Positions 31,835 through 40,394 are shown, counted from the first letter of the stretch. The stretch: 64,000 nucleotides of DNA from CAZAPG01 sp964486935 (GCA_964486935.1 CAZAPG010000027.1:1-64000), one strand, 5' to 3'. The notes: generated by a model not told the origin, from the sequence alone. Made by a program: numbers and translations.

Positions 31835-34642
31835 TTATTGCTGATTTTCATCCATTGGCTGCAAGGTAATGGTAAAAGTAGTTCCGGCCTCGGGCGAGCT
31901 AACAAAATTAATTTGCCCTCCAAACTGGTGAACAAAGGTTTCGGCCAGCCACAGCCCAATACCCAGCCCCCGCTCTTTACCGCTGACGCCGGGGTTAAAA
32001 ACGCGCTCTTGCAGTTCTGGCGGAATGCCGGGGCCGTTATCGGCAATGGCGGCCTCTACCCAGCCATGGCTGTTACGGCGGGTAGATAGTTCAATGTGGC
32101 CGCCCTGGTGGGTCATGGCCTGCACGGCGTTAGAGAGCAGGTTATGAAAAACGGCCTCCAGCCGGGCATGGTTGGCCTTGATAGGCGGAATATCGCGGCC
32201 ATAATTTTTAATTACCCGGATGTTATCGGGCCGCCAGCAGCTTTGCACCGCCGCATCCAGGCATTGGTGCAGGTTGGTGGGCGAAACGTCGGCTTCTACC
32301 AGCGGGCCGGTCATGCTGCTCATCAGGTCGATGGCTTCTTCGGCGTTTTGGCGAATCTGGCGTACGGTTTTTTCAAAGCGGCCCAGGGCTGCCTGGGGGG
32401 TATTTTTGGCGGCGCGCTCCAGCGCCAAGGCCCACACCCGGATAGCGCCGACCACGTTGTTCATGGTATGGGCCATATCCAGAATTACGGCGGCCATCGC
32501 GCCCCGCGTTTCGGCGGCAATGCGTCGCTGTTGCTCGGCGTTAAGGCGCTGGTAGGCCCGCACCCGTTCATCAAACAGGCGGGCGTTGTGCAGGGCAATA
32601 GCGGCCCATTTGGTCAGTTCGACCAGCAGGGCTTGGTGATAATGGTTAAACTGCTGCCCTCCGGTTTTGTTTAAAACTTCAATAACGCCAATTACCTGCC
32701 CCTCTACCTTAAGCGGGGCGCACAAAATAGAGCGAGCTTTGTAGCCGGTTTCAGCGGCTACCTGGCGCAGGTGGCGCGGGTCGCTTTGGGTGTCGTTAAC
32801 CAGGGCCGGTTTGTCGTGCGTGGCTACCCAGCCGGCTATCCCCTGCCAGGGCGCGGGCAGGCGAATTTCGGGGTCGCCCATGGTGCTGTAGCGCAGCACC
32901 AGCTCGTTGGTTTCCTCGTCAATTAAAAACACCGAGGTCAGTTCGGTTTGCAGCAAACTGTTCACGCCTTCGATAATGACTTTGAGTACGTGGTCCAAAT
33001 CAAGGCTGCTGGTAAGCACGCTGCCAATCTCGTTCAGGTAGGTCAGATGCAGCGTTTGCTCTTGCATTTGCAGGTAGTGAAAGGCGTTTTGCACAGCCAG
33101 GCCAATAATGCGCGCCACCCCACTCAACAGATTTAACTCTTCTGACCTGTAGCTGTGAGATTGATGGCTAACCAGGGCGATTCCGCCGCTGATGGCGCCG
33201 CTAACTTTGATAGGGGCCACGGCAATGGCCTTAACCCCCAGGCCCGAAAAGCCGGTAAATTCAAGGCCCGGCGCCGGATGAGCTTCGTCAATGACAAATA
33301 CTTCGCTGTTAAATAGTTCGCCGGTATTTTGACTCACCATCCAGGCCGTAATGTTGTTTAGAATCTCTGTTTGCTGTTTGGCCGGCAACGGGTCGGGCAA
33401 ATTTTCGCGGGCAAGCTTTACCGATAGCAGATTGGTTTCGTTTTGGTCGTTAATTAAATTAATAACGCCGGCATTGGCTTTTAGAATGTGCAGGGCTTGT
33501 TGCAGCCCGCTATCCAAAATTTTGTTCAGCTCCAGCGTGCTGCTTAATTCCATGGCCAGCTTGTTGAGGGCGCGTAAATGGGCCGCCTGTTGAGCTTCCT
33601 GATAGAGGCGGGCGTTTTCTATGGCAATGGCCGCCGAGGCCGCAAAGGCCGAGAGCAGCGCAATATCGCCGGCGTTGAAGCCGCGCGGGCTTTTTTTGTT
33701 AAGCGCCTCCAGCACGCCCACGGCCGGCCCATCTATTTGCAGGGGGACACACAAAACCGAGTGGGTAACAAACCCGGTTTCCACCTCGCCGTACCAGCGG
33801 GGGTCTTGCGAGACATCATTGATGCAGGCCGGCTGGCCGTGGGTAACTACCCAGCCAGCAATCCCCTGATCTTTTTTGAGCCGGGTAGAAATTTCAACCG
33901 GCCTGCCATCGGAAACGGAGGTGGCAAAGTTTAATTCCTGGCTGGTTTCATCCAGCAAAATCACCGAGCTGGTTTCAACATTGAGCATGCGGGTTACTTC
34001 GGCCACAATGCGGGTTAGCACTTCGTTCAGGTCAAGGGCCTGCACCACGCTGCGGCTTAACTGGTTGAGCAGGGTCAGCTCTTCTATCTGGCGTTGGTGC
34101 TCTCTGGTGCGATGAATGGCAATGGCGGCCTGGCTGGCAAAGGCGCTCAAAAAATCCAGGTCGTGCTGGTTAAAAATGGCCCGTTTGGGGTGGTCAACGT
34201 AAATCAGGCCAACCAGTTCATCATCGGTTCTTAGGGGGACGGCCAGCACCGAGCGCACCTGTTTAAACTGAAGCGTTTCGCGGCTGGTGCGCCCTTCAAA
34301 ACGCTGGTCGGCGGGCAGGTCGGCCACCAGTTGGGCTTCGCCTTTATCCAGCACGTTTAAAATTACGGTGGTGCTCACAAATTTGAGAATGCGCTGCAAG
34401 TCATTATCGGCTACATCTTCGCCCAAAACGGCGGCTACTTTTTGAGGCGAGCCTTCGTATTCTTCGTTGAGCAGCAACACCCCCCGGCGGCCGCCGGTCA
34501 GGTTCAAGGCCCGGTCGATGACAAAATTGAGCAGTTCTTGCAGGTCATACACCGAGTTCATGCGCCGGATTAACTCATACAGGCTGGTCAGGCGCTCCAG
34601 GGTCATATTTTGTTCCGGGGCAATTAATTCAGTGGGACTCAT
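31835..34642 (-). CDS. Cytoplasmic histidine kinase with four GAF domains
   Basis: 935 aa, no membrane helix. Four GAF domains (about 25-175, 190-345, 355-510, 530-685); the repeats share VIxVLExLNKxxxxxFxxxDxxLLxAFAxxAAIAIxNARLY-type ends. A phospho-acceptor helix of the short MAHTMNNVVGAIR type follows (His725). The HATPase_c domain has HNLLSNAVQAMT, IADNGPGIP and GLGIGLWLAE. Motifs look active. Multiple GAFs suggest sensing of small ligands such as nucleotides or haem. The MBL hydrolase ends 12 bases upstream, so it could set the level of such a ligand; this is inference. Confidence 0.92.
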   Translation of the reverse strand: MSPTELIAPEQNMTLERLTSLYELIRRMNSVYDLQELLNFVIDRALNLTGGRRGVLLLNEEYEGSPQKVAAVLGEDVADNDLQRILKFVSTTVILNVLDKGEAQLVADLPADQRFEGRTSRETLQFKQVRSVLAVPLRTDDELVGLIYVDHPKRAIFNQHDLDFLSAFASQAAIAIHRTREHQRQIEELTLLNQLSRSVVQALDLNEVLTRIVAEVTRMLNVETSSVILLDETSQELNFATSVSDGRPVEISTRLKKDQGIAGWVVTHGQPACINDVSQDPRWYGEVETGFVTHSVLCVPLQIDGPAVGVLEALNKKSPRGFNAGDIALLSAFAASAAIAIENARLYQEAQQAAHLRALNKLAMELSSTLELNKILDSGLQQALHILKANAGVINLINDQNETNLLSVKLARENLPDPLPAKQQTEILNNITAWMVSQNTGELFNSEVFVIDEAHPAPGLEFTGFSGLGVKAIAVAPIKVSGAISGGIALVSHQSHSYRSEELNLLSGVARIIGLAVQNAFHYLQMQEQTLHLTYLNEIGSVLTSSLDLDHVLKVIIEGVNSLLQTELTSVFLIDEETNELVLRYSTMGDPEIRLPAPWQGIAGWVATHDKPALVNDTQSDPRHLRQVAAETGYKARSILCAPLKVEGQVIGVIEVLNKTGGQQFNHYHQALLVELTKWAAIALHNARLFDERVRAYQRLNAEQQRRIAAETRGAMAAVILDMAHTMNNVVGAIRVWALALERAAKNTPQAALGRFEKTVRQIRQNAEEAIDLMSSMTGPLVEADVSPTNLHQCLDAAVQSCWRPDNIRVIKNYGRDIPPIKANHARLEAVFHNLLSNAVQAMTHQGGHIELSTRRNSHGWVEAAIADNGPGIPPELQERVFNPGVSGKERGLGIGLWLAETFVHQFGGQINFVSSPEAGTTFTITLQPMDENQQ

Positions 34643-34654
34643 TGTAACCTGCGG

Positions 34655-35608
34655 TTAAATTTCCAGGCTCAAACCATCGTAGGCAATCAATACCTGGCAG
34701 CCGGTGTAGTTGGGGTGACGGCGCATCAGATAGGCTTCGGCCTGTTCTTTGCCGGCCCAAATTTTTTCATCGCTGCTGGCCGGGTCGTGATGAAACAGGG
34801 CCAGCCGTTTGACGCGGGCGCGGTAGGCCAGTTCGGCCCCCATCATGGGCGTGCTGTGCCCCCACGAGGGGCGGTCGAGCGCTTCGGTCAGGTTGTATTG
34901 GGCGTCAAAAATTAGCAGGTCGGCGTTGTGAAAGAAATCTACGTATTGCTCGGTGCTGGTTGGGTCAACGCGTTCATATTCGGAATCCGAGGCGCACACC
35001 AGGCAAGATTGGTCATCTTCAATGCGGTAGCCGTAAGCCGAGCCGGGGTGAGACAGGCGCATGGGGTAGACCTTGAAGTTGCCAATTTGGTGCCATTGTT
35101 CTTCTTTAATTATTTTAAAATCCAGCCTGGCGCTCAGGTAGGTGGTGGATACGGGGAAAAAATCGGCGTGTTGCTGTTTGTTGAAGCGCTGGTTTAAATC
35201 TTCAAAGGGGCTGTAAAGGGTGATATGGTTGTTGGCAATAAAGGCAGGTTTAAAAAATGGAAAACCCTGAATGTGGTCCCAGTGGGTATGGGTTATTAAA
35301 ATATCAATATGCTTGTGACCGTTGTCAAAGCCGCGTTCCATCAGGTCGTGCCCCAGTACTCGCAAGCCAGAACCGGCATCAATTACCAGAGTCTGGTTGC
35401 CAGAACGAATCTCTAAACAAGGGGTGTTGCCGCCGGTGGTGCCCTGGATAGTAAAGGGTAAGCGTTCCAGGTAGCGGTTTAAGGTGGCCGGGTCGGTTAA
35501 ATCAAGGCCGGCGGCGCCCTCTAGCGCCAGTTTGATTTTGTTTTTAATGATTTCAGAGGAGAGCGAGGTTGGGATAGAACCTCGCGTGCCCCAAAATTTT
35601 ACGTACAT
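34655..35608 (-). CDS. MBL-fold metallo-hydrolase, first gene of the signalling operon
   Basis: 317 aa, the same length as the 1516-2469 protein and alignable without gaps over most of it. Shared landmarks are FWGTRGSIPT, LEGAAGLDLTD, HTHWDHIQGFPFF (107-112), FDAQY-LTEAL, WGHST-MMGAELAYRA, KRLALFHHDP and the end YDGLSLEI. Metal ligands are complete. Cytoplasmic. The operon runs MBL, four-GAF kinase, double-receiver BTAD regulator, ABC ATPase, with gaps of 12 and 22 bases and then an overlap. That context favours a role in signal turnover. Substrate unknown. Confidence 0.86.
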   Translation of the reverse strand: MYVKFWGTRGSIPTSLSSEIIKNKIKLALEGAAGLDLTDPATLNRYLERLPFTIQGTTGGNTPCLEIRSGNQTLVIDAGSGLRVLGHDLMERGFDNGHKHIDILITHTHWDHIQGFPFFKPAFIANNHITLYSPFEDLNQRFNKQQHADFFPVSTTYLSARLDFKIIKEEQWHQIGNFKVYPMRLSHPGSAYGYRIEDDQSCLVCASDSEYERVDPTSTEQYVDFFHNADLLIFDAQYNLTEALDRPSWGHSTPMMGAELAYRARVKRLALFHHDPASSDEKIWAGKEQAEAYLMRRHPNYTGCQVLIAYDGLSLEI

Positions 35609-35668
35609 GGTTCAGGTCCGCATTTCGGGATGCGACCAGGCTGAAAACTCTACAACTTATTAAACGCT

Positions 35669-35700
35669 ATTATAGCCTGTTCACGTTGCAAAAAACTTGC
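35669..35700 (-). promoter_or_regulatory. Promoter box of the MBL-kinase operon, shared with 1443-1474
   Basis: Minus strand GCAAG, TTTTTGCAACGTG, then TATAAT (35669-35674). 27 of 32 positions match the box at 1443-1474, with equal spacing. The distance to the start codon differs (60 versus 41 bases), so this is not just part of a long duplicated leader. Confidence 0.65.
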
Positions 35701-35701
35701 A

Positions 35702-35812
35702 GTTTAGCCGGGGTGCGTCCCAAAATTTGGGAAAGCACAGGGGGTGCGGGGGGTATCCCCCCAGCCGAAGGTGTCCCGATTTCCTAAAATCTGGGACGCA
35801 CCCGTTTAGCCG
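35702..35812. mobile_element. 93-bp MITE-like element with 9-bp target duplication
   Basis: Element 35711-35803. Perfect 12-bp terminal inverted repeats GGGTGCGTCCCA (35711-35722) and TGGGACGCACCC (35792-35803), extending imperfectly inward to ~24 bp. A central GGGGGG-TAT-CCCCCC hairpin lies at 35748-35762. GTTTAGCCG occurs directly outside both ends (35702-35710 and 35804-35812), a 9-bp target-site duplication. No coding capacity, so it must have been moved by a transposase encoded elsewhere. It sits just upstream of the shared promoter box of the signalling operon. Confidence 0.8.
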
Positions 35813-35881
35813 GGTTAAATTGACGACATGTTAAATGTTACCACGAGTAGACAGACCTTTTCAATAGCCCCCTTTACCTGT

Positions 35882-36223
35882 TCAGAAGCGCCCCTGATAT
35901 TGGTTGGCCGGGTATTTTGCCGCGTTTTTGACCAGTTTAGCTTCAACAATTTGGGCTATATCGCACTCTAAAATATCGGCCAGGCTCAGGCAATAAATCA
36001 ATACATCGGCCAGTTCTTCGGTAATGGCCTGGCGGGCCGGCGAGTTTTTTTGGGCCAGCGCTGCCGCCTCGGGGCCGGTTAGCCACTGAAAATGCTCCAT
36101 CAACTCGGCGGCTTCAATGGCAATCGACATACTCAGATTTTTAGGCGAATGAAATTGCCGCCAGTTGCGCTCGTCCCTAAACTGGCGCACGGCTTTTTGA
36201 AGCGTAGCCAGGGTGTCGGTCAT
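35882..36223 (-). CDS. MazG-like nucleotide pyrophosphohydrolase
   Basis: 113 aa from ATG 36223 (GGAG 8 bases before). The all-alpha NTP pyrophosphatase pattern is present: SPKNLSMSIAIEAAELMEHFQW (E-x-x-E) and EELADVLIYCLSLAD (E-x-x-D), both binding Mg. Single-domain members such as RS21-C6/iMazG hydrolyse dCTP or other (d)NTPs to monophosphates and clear damaged nucleotides. It follows the MFS gene by 19 bases on the same strand. Confidence 0.9.
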   Translation of the reverse strand: MTDTLATLQKAVRQFRDERNWRQFHSPKNLSMSIAIEAAELMEHFQWLTGPEAAALAQKNSPARQAITEELADVLIYCLSLADILECDIAQIVEAKLVKNAAKYPANQYQGRF

Positions 36224-36242
36224 GCCTGTTTCTCCTTGCGCG

Positions 36243-37604
36243 TTACCGGGCCGGCCTGCTTTCTTTAACCCGGTTATCATCTGGAATTTTAAAGACTACC
36301 GCGCTGCTGCCGGCAAAAAAGAGCGCGGCTATTGTAAAAACTAACACATAGCCCAACGTAATTGTACCCGATAATTGATTGATGCCATCAATGAGCGGGC
36401 CGCCCAACCGCCCGCCGATGCTGCCCACCACGGTAGCCCCATTGGCCAGCCCCAAATAGAGCGCTCCCTCTCCACCAGGAGCCAAATCGGTGGCCAAGGC
36501 CCAACTGGCGCTGGCAAAAATGCCGGCTCCGGCGGCAATCAACCCGCCGGCCACATAGAGCATGGCATAACCGGGCCAGATAATAAAAAGGCCAACGCCG
36601 GCCCCGGCCATGAGTCCGGCGGCAATTAAAACAGGGCGACGCCCCAGGCGGTCGGCCACAGCCCCGGCGGGCAGGGCTAAAATAAAAACCCCCAGCCCCA
36701 GTACCACAAATAATCGGCTGGCTAAAATTTGGGCCTGGGCCGGGTCAACCCCCATCACATCTTCCAGATAGTTGAGGATGAAGGTTCTAATAGCAATAGC
36801 CGACGACCAGAACAGAAAGCGGTTGAGCATCCACCAGTAAAAGGCGGCGGGCGCGTGTCGCAAAGTTAAAAACAACCCTCGCGCCGGGTGGTGCCCCCTT
36901 GCCTGCGGGTCAACCTGAACGGGTGCGGGGGGGCGGCCGACAACAAACAGCGTTACCAACAAAATGAGCCAGTAAAGGGCAATAGCCACCAGGGGCGCGC
37001 CCCATAAATTGCCCTGGCTCAACGCCAGGCCCACCACTACCACGCCCGTTACCACGCCGGTAAGTTCTAAAACAGTTTTAAAGCCGGCGGCAGCGCCGCG
37101 CTGCGGCTCGGCTACATAATCGGGAATGAGCGCCTGCCAGGTGGCCTGGATGGTATTAGAAAAGGTTGAAAACAACACCGCCCCTATCACCAGCAGCCAC
37201 AAATTATTGGCGGTCACAATCCACGCCAGCGAGAAACTGGCCCCCACCACCCCCACTATTAAATAGGGCGCGCGCCGGCCCCAACGGCTGCGGGTGCGGT
37301 CGCTCCACTGGCCGATGAGCGGCTGCACCACCAGCGCCGCCAGCAAGGCCATAATGGTAATAAAGCCAAGTGTTGTATTTTTTAGATAGGCCGGGGCTAA
37401 CAGTCTAACTTTTTCGTTAAAAATAAAGGGGTCGAGGCTGCTAATGGTAAAGCCGATGGCTAATCCAAACAAACCAAGTATTGAAAGAAAAGGAAGGCTT
37501 CGCTGCGGCTGGCGCAATAGAATTTGAGGCTCAGGTTCATTAACGGCGTTGATATTCAGTTTATTGCTCCTGATTGTTGATGCGGCTGGGAGAGATTGTA
37601 ACAT
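36243..37604 (-). CDS. MFS transporter, sugar/SLC45-like
   Basis: 453 aa from ATG 37604; longer starts at 37637 and 37712 add a non-hydrophobic stretch with no family likeness. Twelve predicted membrane helices. The loop 2-3 motif is GQWSDRTRSRWGRRAPYLIVG, and the loop 8-9 counterpart is GAVADRLGRRPVLI. The R-x-R-W-G-R-R-x-P-Y form is seen in GPH/SLC45-type sugar symporters. Substrate unknown. No ribosome site is evident. It may be co-transcribed with the pyrophosphohydrolase downstream. Confidence 0.8.
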   Translation of the reverse strand: MLQSLPAASTIRSNKLNINAVNEPEPQILLRQPQRSLPFLSILGLFGLAIGFTISSLDPFIFNEKVRLLAPAYLKNTTLGFITIMALLAALVVQPLIGQWSDRTRSRWGRRAPYLIVGVVGASFSLAWIVTANNLWLLVIGAVLFSTFSNTIQATWQALIPDYVAEPQRGAAAGFKTVLELTGVVTGVVVVGLALSQGNLWGAPLVAIALYWLILLVTLFVVGRPPAPVQVDPQARGHHPARGLFLTLRHAPAAFYWWMLNRFLFWSSAIAIRTFILNYLEDVMGVDPAQAQILASRLFVVLGLGVFILALPAGAVADRLGRRPVLIAAGLMAGAGVGLFIIWPGYAMLYVAGGLIAAGAGIFASASWALATDLAPGGEGALYLGLANGATVVGSIGGRLGGPLIDGINQLSGTITLGYVLVFTIAALFFAGSSAVVFKIPDDNRVKESRPAR

Positions 37605-38113
37605 AAATGTTGCTGTACACAATATCCAATCGGGCATCGTATTGGCCGCTGAATCGGCTCTGGCCAGCTGTTGCCGATAGTTTGTGACAAGTATCACAAA
37701 ATAAGATGACATTTATCACTACTCACTTAAGGCGCTTCCCGCTAAAATGAAATAGCGCAGCGTCTATCCAATTGAATTTCATTCTCCTCGTAGAATTTTC
37801 TTTCTAATTTCACCTCTTAAACCTTCAAACCCGGAACGGTTTAGTTTAATCCACAAAATCTCATCAAGTAACGGCTAATCGCCACTTCACAAAAAGCAGG
37901 GCTGTAAGGCGTGTTTGCTTACCTGCTTTAATTATGGCGCATCGGATAAAATAACGGGCGGCCTCTATTTTTGGCTGCATTGCCGGCAAAAATGCAGCCG
38001 TGGAGACCCCCGGACATATGAAAGGAGGGAACTGAAAAACATAAACCTGGAGATTGCGTTTGAACCATTAATGTAAACTGTTTTTCCCTCAACTGACAGA
38101 AAGGAGCTAACAG
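37605..38113. other. Non-coding divergent region before the thiolase island
   Basis: 509 bases between the MFS gene and the thiolase-like gene. It holds a hairpin (GGCTGCAT 37973-37980 with ATGCAGCC 37992-37999). A strong AAAGGAGGG at ~38022-38030 is followed only by tiny frames (MKGGN, or a 14-codon CTG frame ending in ATG TAA). A usual AAGGAG site precedes the thiolase ATG. No consensus promoter could be fixed. The leader may be regulated, but nothing firmer is visible. Confidence 0.4.
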
Positions 38114-39391
38114 ATGAGTGGGAAACTTAAAGATCGCGTCTCAATTGTTGGAGTTGGCTGTACCCGTTTTGGCGATCTGTTGGAAACGCCGGAAATCAAG
38201 GGTTTGAGCCTCCAGGAGCTTACCGCCCAGGCAGCCCTGGAAGCGCTTGAAGATGCGGGCGTAAGTTCCCAGGAGATTGACGCCGTTTTTGCGGGCAACG
38301 CAATGGTGCATAGCTCGCAGATTCCAGGAACGTATAGCCAGCTTTCCAAGTGGATGGGGATGCAGTTCAAAGCAGGCGTTCATTTTGAAGCGCAGTGCTC
38401 AACCACAAACGTTGGCGCTGCTTTGGCGGCTATGGCCATCGCTTCGGGTGTTTATAACAAAGTTCTGGTCGTTGGCGTAGAGTCAACCTTAAGCAAACCA
38501 AAGGGGTTAAGCCCGTTTGAACGAGAACGAATTACCCCTGAACAAACCTGGCTCTGGACCGACATGGCCGTGAACCAGGCTTATTCAGTTCCGCAAGGCT
38601 ACGAAATCTTCTCCGTTTATAACGGCCTGGTTGCGCTTGGCTATTGCCGCAAGTACGGCCTTTCAATTGAGGAGTACGACCGGGGCATGTTTGAACTATG
38701 CCGCACCCGGCGCTTGCACGGCTCAATGATGTGCAAATCGTTTCTAAAAGAAACCCTGGAAGATGAAGCCAAACGCCTGGGCTATCAGGAGCCATACGAG
38801 TTTTGGAAATCGCGGCACAACCCATTTGTGGCCTGGCCCACCCGCATTCGCAGCCTTGTAACCACGGCGGATGGCGCTTCGGCCATGGTGTTGAGCCGGG
38901 CCGATGAGGCGAGAAACTCGCGGAATGCCCCTATAGAGCTTTTGGGGTTTGGTATTTCTCAGGGCGATTTGCCGTGGTACGGCAATGACCCCACCCATTG
39001 GCCCTCGGACCGGGCCGCTCTTCAACAAGCCTACCGCATGGCCGGCATTACCCCGCGTGATATTGGCTATCTGCATACCCACGATTGCTCTCACATTTCT
39101 GGAATTTGCACGGCTGAGTTGGCCGGGTATCTGCCCGAAGGTAAAGGTTTGCATTACGCTATGGAAGGAAGGCTTCGATATGACGGCGACCGGCCCATGA
39201 GCACCCACGGCGGGCGTCACGCTTTTGGACACGCCTGGGCGGCCAGCGCCGGCTCCGACACTTACGAGGCCGTGAAACAAATGCGCAGTCAGGCGGAGAG
39301 ACGGCAGATTCAGCCGGCGCCTGAAATTTCCGTCATACATACCCACGGATATGCGATGATAAGCGCAGCCCTTGTGCTTGGAAGGAGTTAG
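38114..39391 (+). CDS. SCP-x/Ltp2-like thiolase-fold protein
   Basis: 425 aa, AAGGAG 8 bases before ATG. Thiolase fold with nucleophile Cys95 in FEAQCSTTNVGA. The second active-site region reads STHGGRHAFGHAWAASAG in place of NxxGGxxxxGHPxGATG. The C-terminal catalytic CxGGG is replaced by HTHGYAMISAAL (from His409). So one Cys is kept and the second base/acid Cys is absent. Thiolase-like partners of DUF35 proteins include Ltp2 (retro-aldol cleavage of steroid side chains) and acetoacetyl-CoA thiolases of archaea; both need the DUF35 protein bound. The next gene is such a DUF35 protein, 4 bases away. Product likely an acyl-CoA. Confidence 0.85.
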   Translation: MSGKLKDRVSIVGVGCTRFGDLLETPEIKGLSLQELTAQAALEALEDAGVSSQEIDAVFAGNAMVHSSQIPGTYSQLSKWMGMQFKAGVHFEAQCSTTNVGAALAAMAIASGVYNKVLVVGVESTLSKPKGLSPFERERITPEQTWLWTDMAVNQAYSVPQGYEIFSVYNGLVALGYCRKYGLSIEEYDRGMFELCRTRRLHGSMMCKSFLKETLEDEAKRLGYQEPYEFWKSRHNPFVAWPTRIRSLVTTADGASAMVLSRADEARNSRNAPIELLGFGISQGDLPWYGNDPTHWPSDRAALQQAYRMAGITPRDIGYLHTHDCSHISGICTAELAGYLPEGKGLHYAMEGRLRYDGDRPMSTHGGRHAFGHAWAASAGSDTYEAVKQMRSQAERRQIQPAPEISVIHTHGYAMISAALVLGRS

Positions 39392-39395
39392 CAAA

Positions 39396-39797
39396 ATGCC
39401 TGAGTCAATCATTAAACAATATTATGATGAACTTGGCAAAGGCAACCTGGTTGCCAGAAAGTGCAAAGTTTGCCAGGGTCACACATTTCCGCCAACAACC
39501 GCCTGCGAACATTGCGGCAGCACCAACCTGGAATGGGTTCAACTGTCGGGCCGAGGAAAACTTCTTTTTGCTTCGCACGGGATTGCTCCGCCCCCAAACC
39601 CCAGATTCGCCGAGATGGCCCCCTATGTTTATGGACATATTGCGCTTGAAGAAGGAATTACCGTTCAGGCAATTATTACCGGCATCAAGCCGGAGCCTGA
39701 AGTTTTGCAGAAATACTTTGAGCGCGGGCCGGTGGACGTAACGCCAGACATCCTGAATGTCAAAGAGCTAAACGTTCTGGCCTTCAAAGTTGTCTAA
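39396..39797 (+). CDS. DUF35 Zn-ribbon/OB-fold protein, thiolase partner
   Basis: 133 aa from ATG 39396 (AAGGAG 8 bases before). Rubredoxin-like Zn ribbon CKVC...ACEHC (Cys 23, 26, 37, 40) followed by an OB fold (~47-130: GRGKLLFASHG, YVYGHIALEEGITVQAIITG). In known pairs (ChsH2-Ltp2, archaeal thiolase-HMGCS-DUF35) this protein bridges thiolase dimers and passes the CoA substrate. It starts 4 bases after the thiolase-like gene, in line with a complex. A 14-bp hairpin follows 25 bases after its stop. Confidence 0.92.
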   Translation: MPESIIKQYYDELGKGNLVARKCKVCQGHTFPPTTACEHCGSTNLEWVQLSGRGKLLFASHGIAPPPNPRFAEMAPYVYGHIALEEGITVQAIITGIKPEPEVLQKYFERGPVDVTPDILNVKELNVLAFKVV

Positions 39798-39822
39798 AAA
39801 TATCTGTAACTAAGAACACATA

Positions 39823-39859
39823 CCCTGGATGCTATCAGTTGTTTGGATAGCATCCAGGG
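39823..39859 (+). repeat. Perfect 14-bp hairpin inside the thiolase island
   Basis: CCCTGGATGCTATC, 9-base loop, GATAGCATCCAGGG. No T-run follows, so it is not a classical terminator. It sits between the DUF35 and FolE2-like genes and could set mRNA stability or separate two levels of expression. Confidence 0.6.
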
Positions 39860-39922
39860 ACCATCCGGCCAGCGGGCAGAAATTGAGCACAACGCTCGTT
39901 ACCAAATAGAAAAGGGGCACAC

Positions 39923-40327
39923 ATGGAGGAGCAACGATTTCTGGTTGACGTGGGCATGCGAGACCTTCCTTTCCCGATGAAGGTAATATCAAAAGCCGAT
40001 CCAGAAGGCCAATTTACAATTGCCAACATTTCTATTGATGCCCGGATTATGCAAGGGTTTGAAGCGCGCTGGATCGATAAATTCATCCAGATTGTCCACC
40101 AGCACCGAGACAGAATAGGCACAAAAACCCTGAGAGCCAATATTTTGGACTACCTCACCAGCTTGAACGTCGCCACGGTGAGGATTGATTTTGACTACCC
40201 ATTTTTTGTTGAAAAATTAACCCCGGTATCCAAAGAGAAGTGTCTGGTTAGATACTTGTGTACCTATTCGGCCAGGGTTTCTGCTGTTGAACGGAACCCC
40301 AAAAAAGAATCGCTGGGTTCCGTTTAG
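39923..40327 (+). CDS. Half-length FolE2-like T-fold protein
   Basis: 134 aa with AAAAGGGG before the ATG. The sequence follows the N-terminal half of GTP cyclohydrolase FolE2 (type IB). The start DVGMRDLPFPMKV matches VG(V/I)xN(L/F)x(Y/F)PxKV, then QFTIANISIDA, FIQIVHQHRD, VRIDFDYPFFVEKLTPVSKEKCLVRY. FolE2 is ~260-310 aa. This one ends before the second T-fold with the catalytic Cys, and the substrate-site GTHMSR is replaced by GFEARW. No remnant of a second half follows. Probably not a GTP cyclohydrolase; T-folds bind purines or pterins, so a binding or regulatory role in the island is possible. The family call rests on pattern memory. Confidence 0.55.
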   Translation: MEEQRFLVDVGMRDLPFPMKVISKADPEGQFTIANISIDARIMQGFEARWIDKFIQIVHQHRDRIGTKTLRANILDYLTSLNVATVRIDFDYPFFVEKLTPVSKEKCLVRYLCTYSARVSAVERNPKKESLGSV

Positions 40328-40394
40328 CGGTTATGAAGAAGAGATTTAACCCGGCCTGTTTTGCAAGGCCAGATAAATGAAGGGATGAGCGCCC

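Noticed and set aside
38022..38076. A strong Shine-Dalgarno (AAAGGAGGG) before the thiolase gene suggesting a leader peptide
   Set aside because: Only a 5-codon ATG frame overlapping it or a 14-codon CTG frame follows; no attenuator stem could be built with it.
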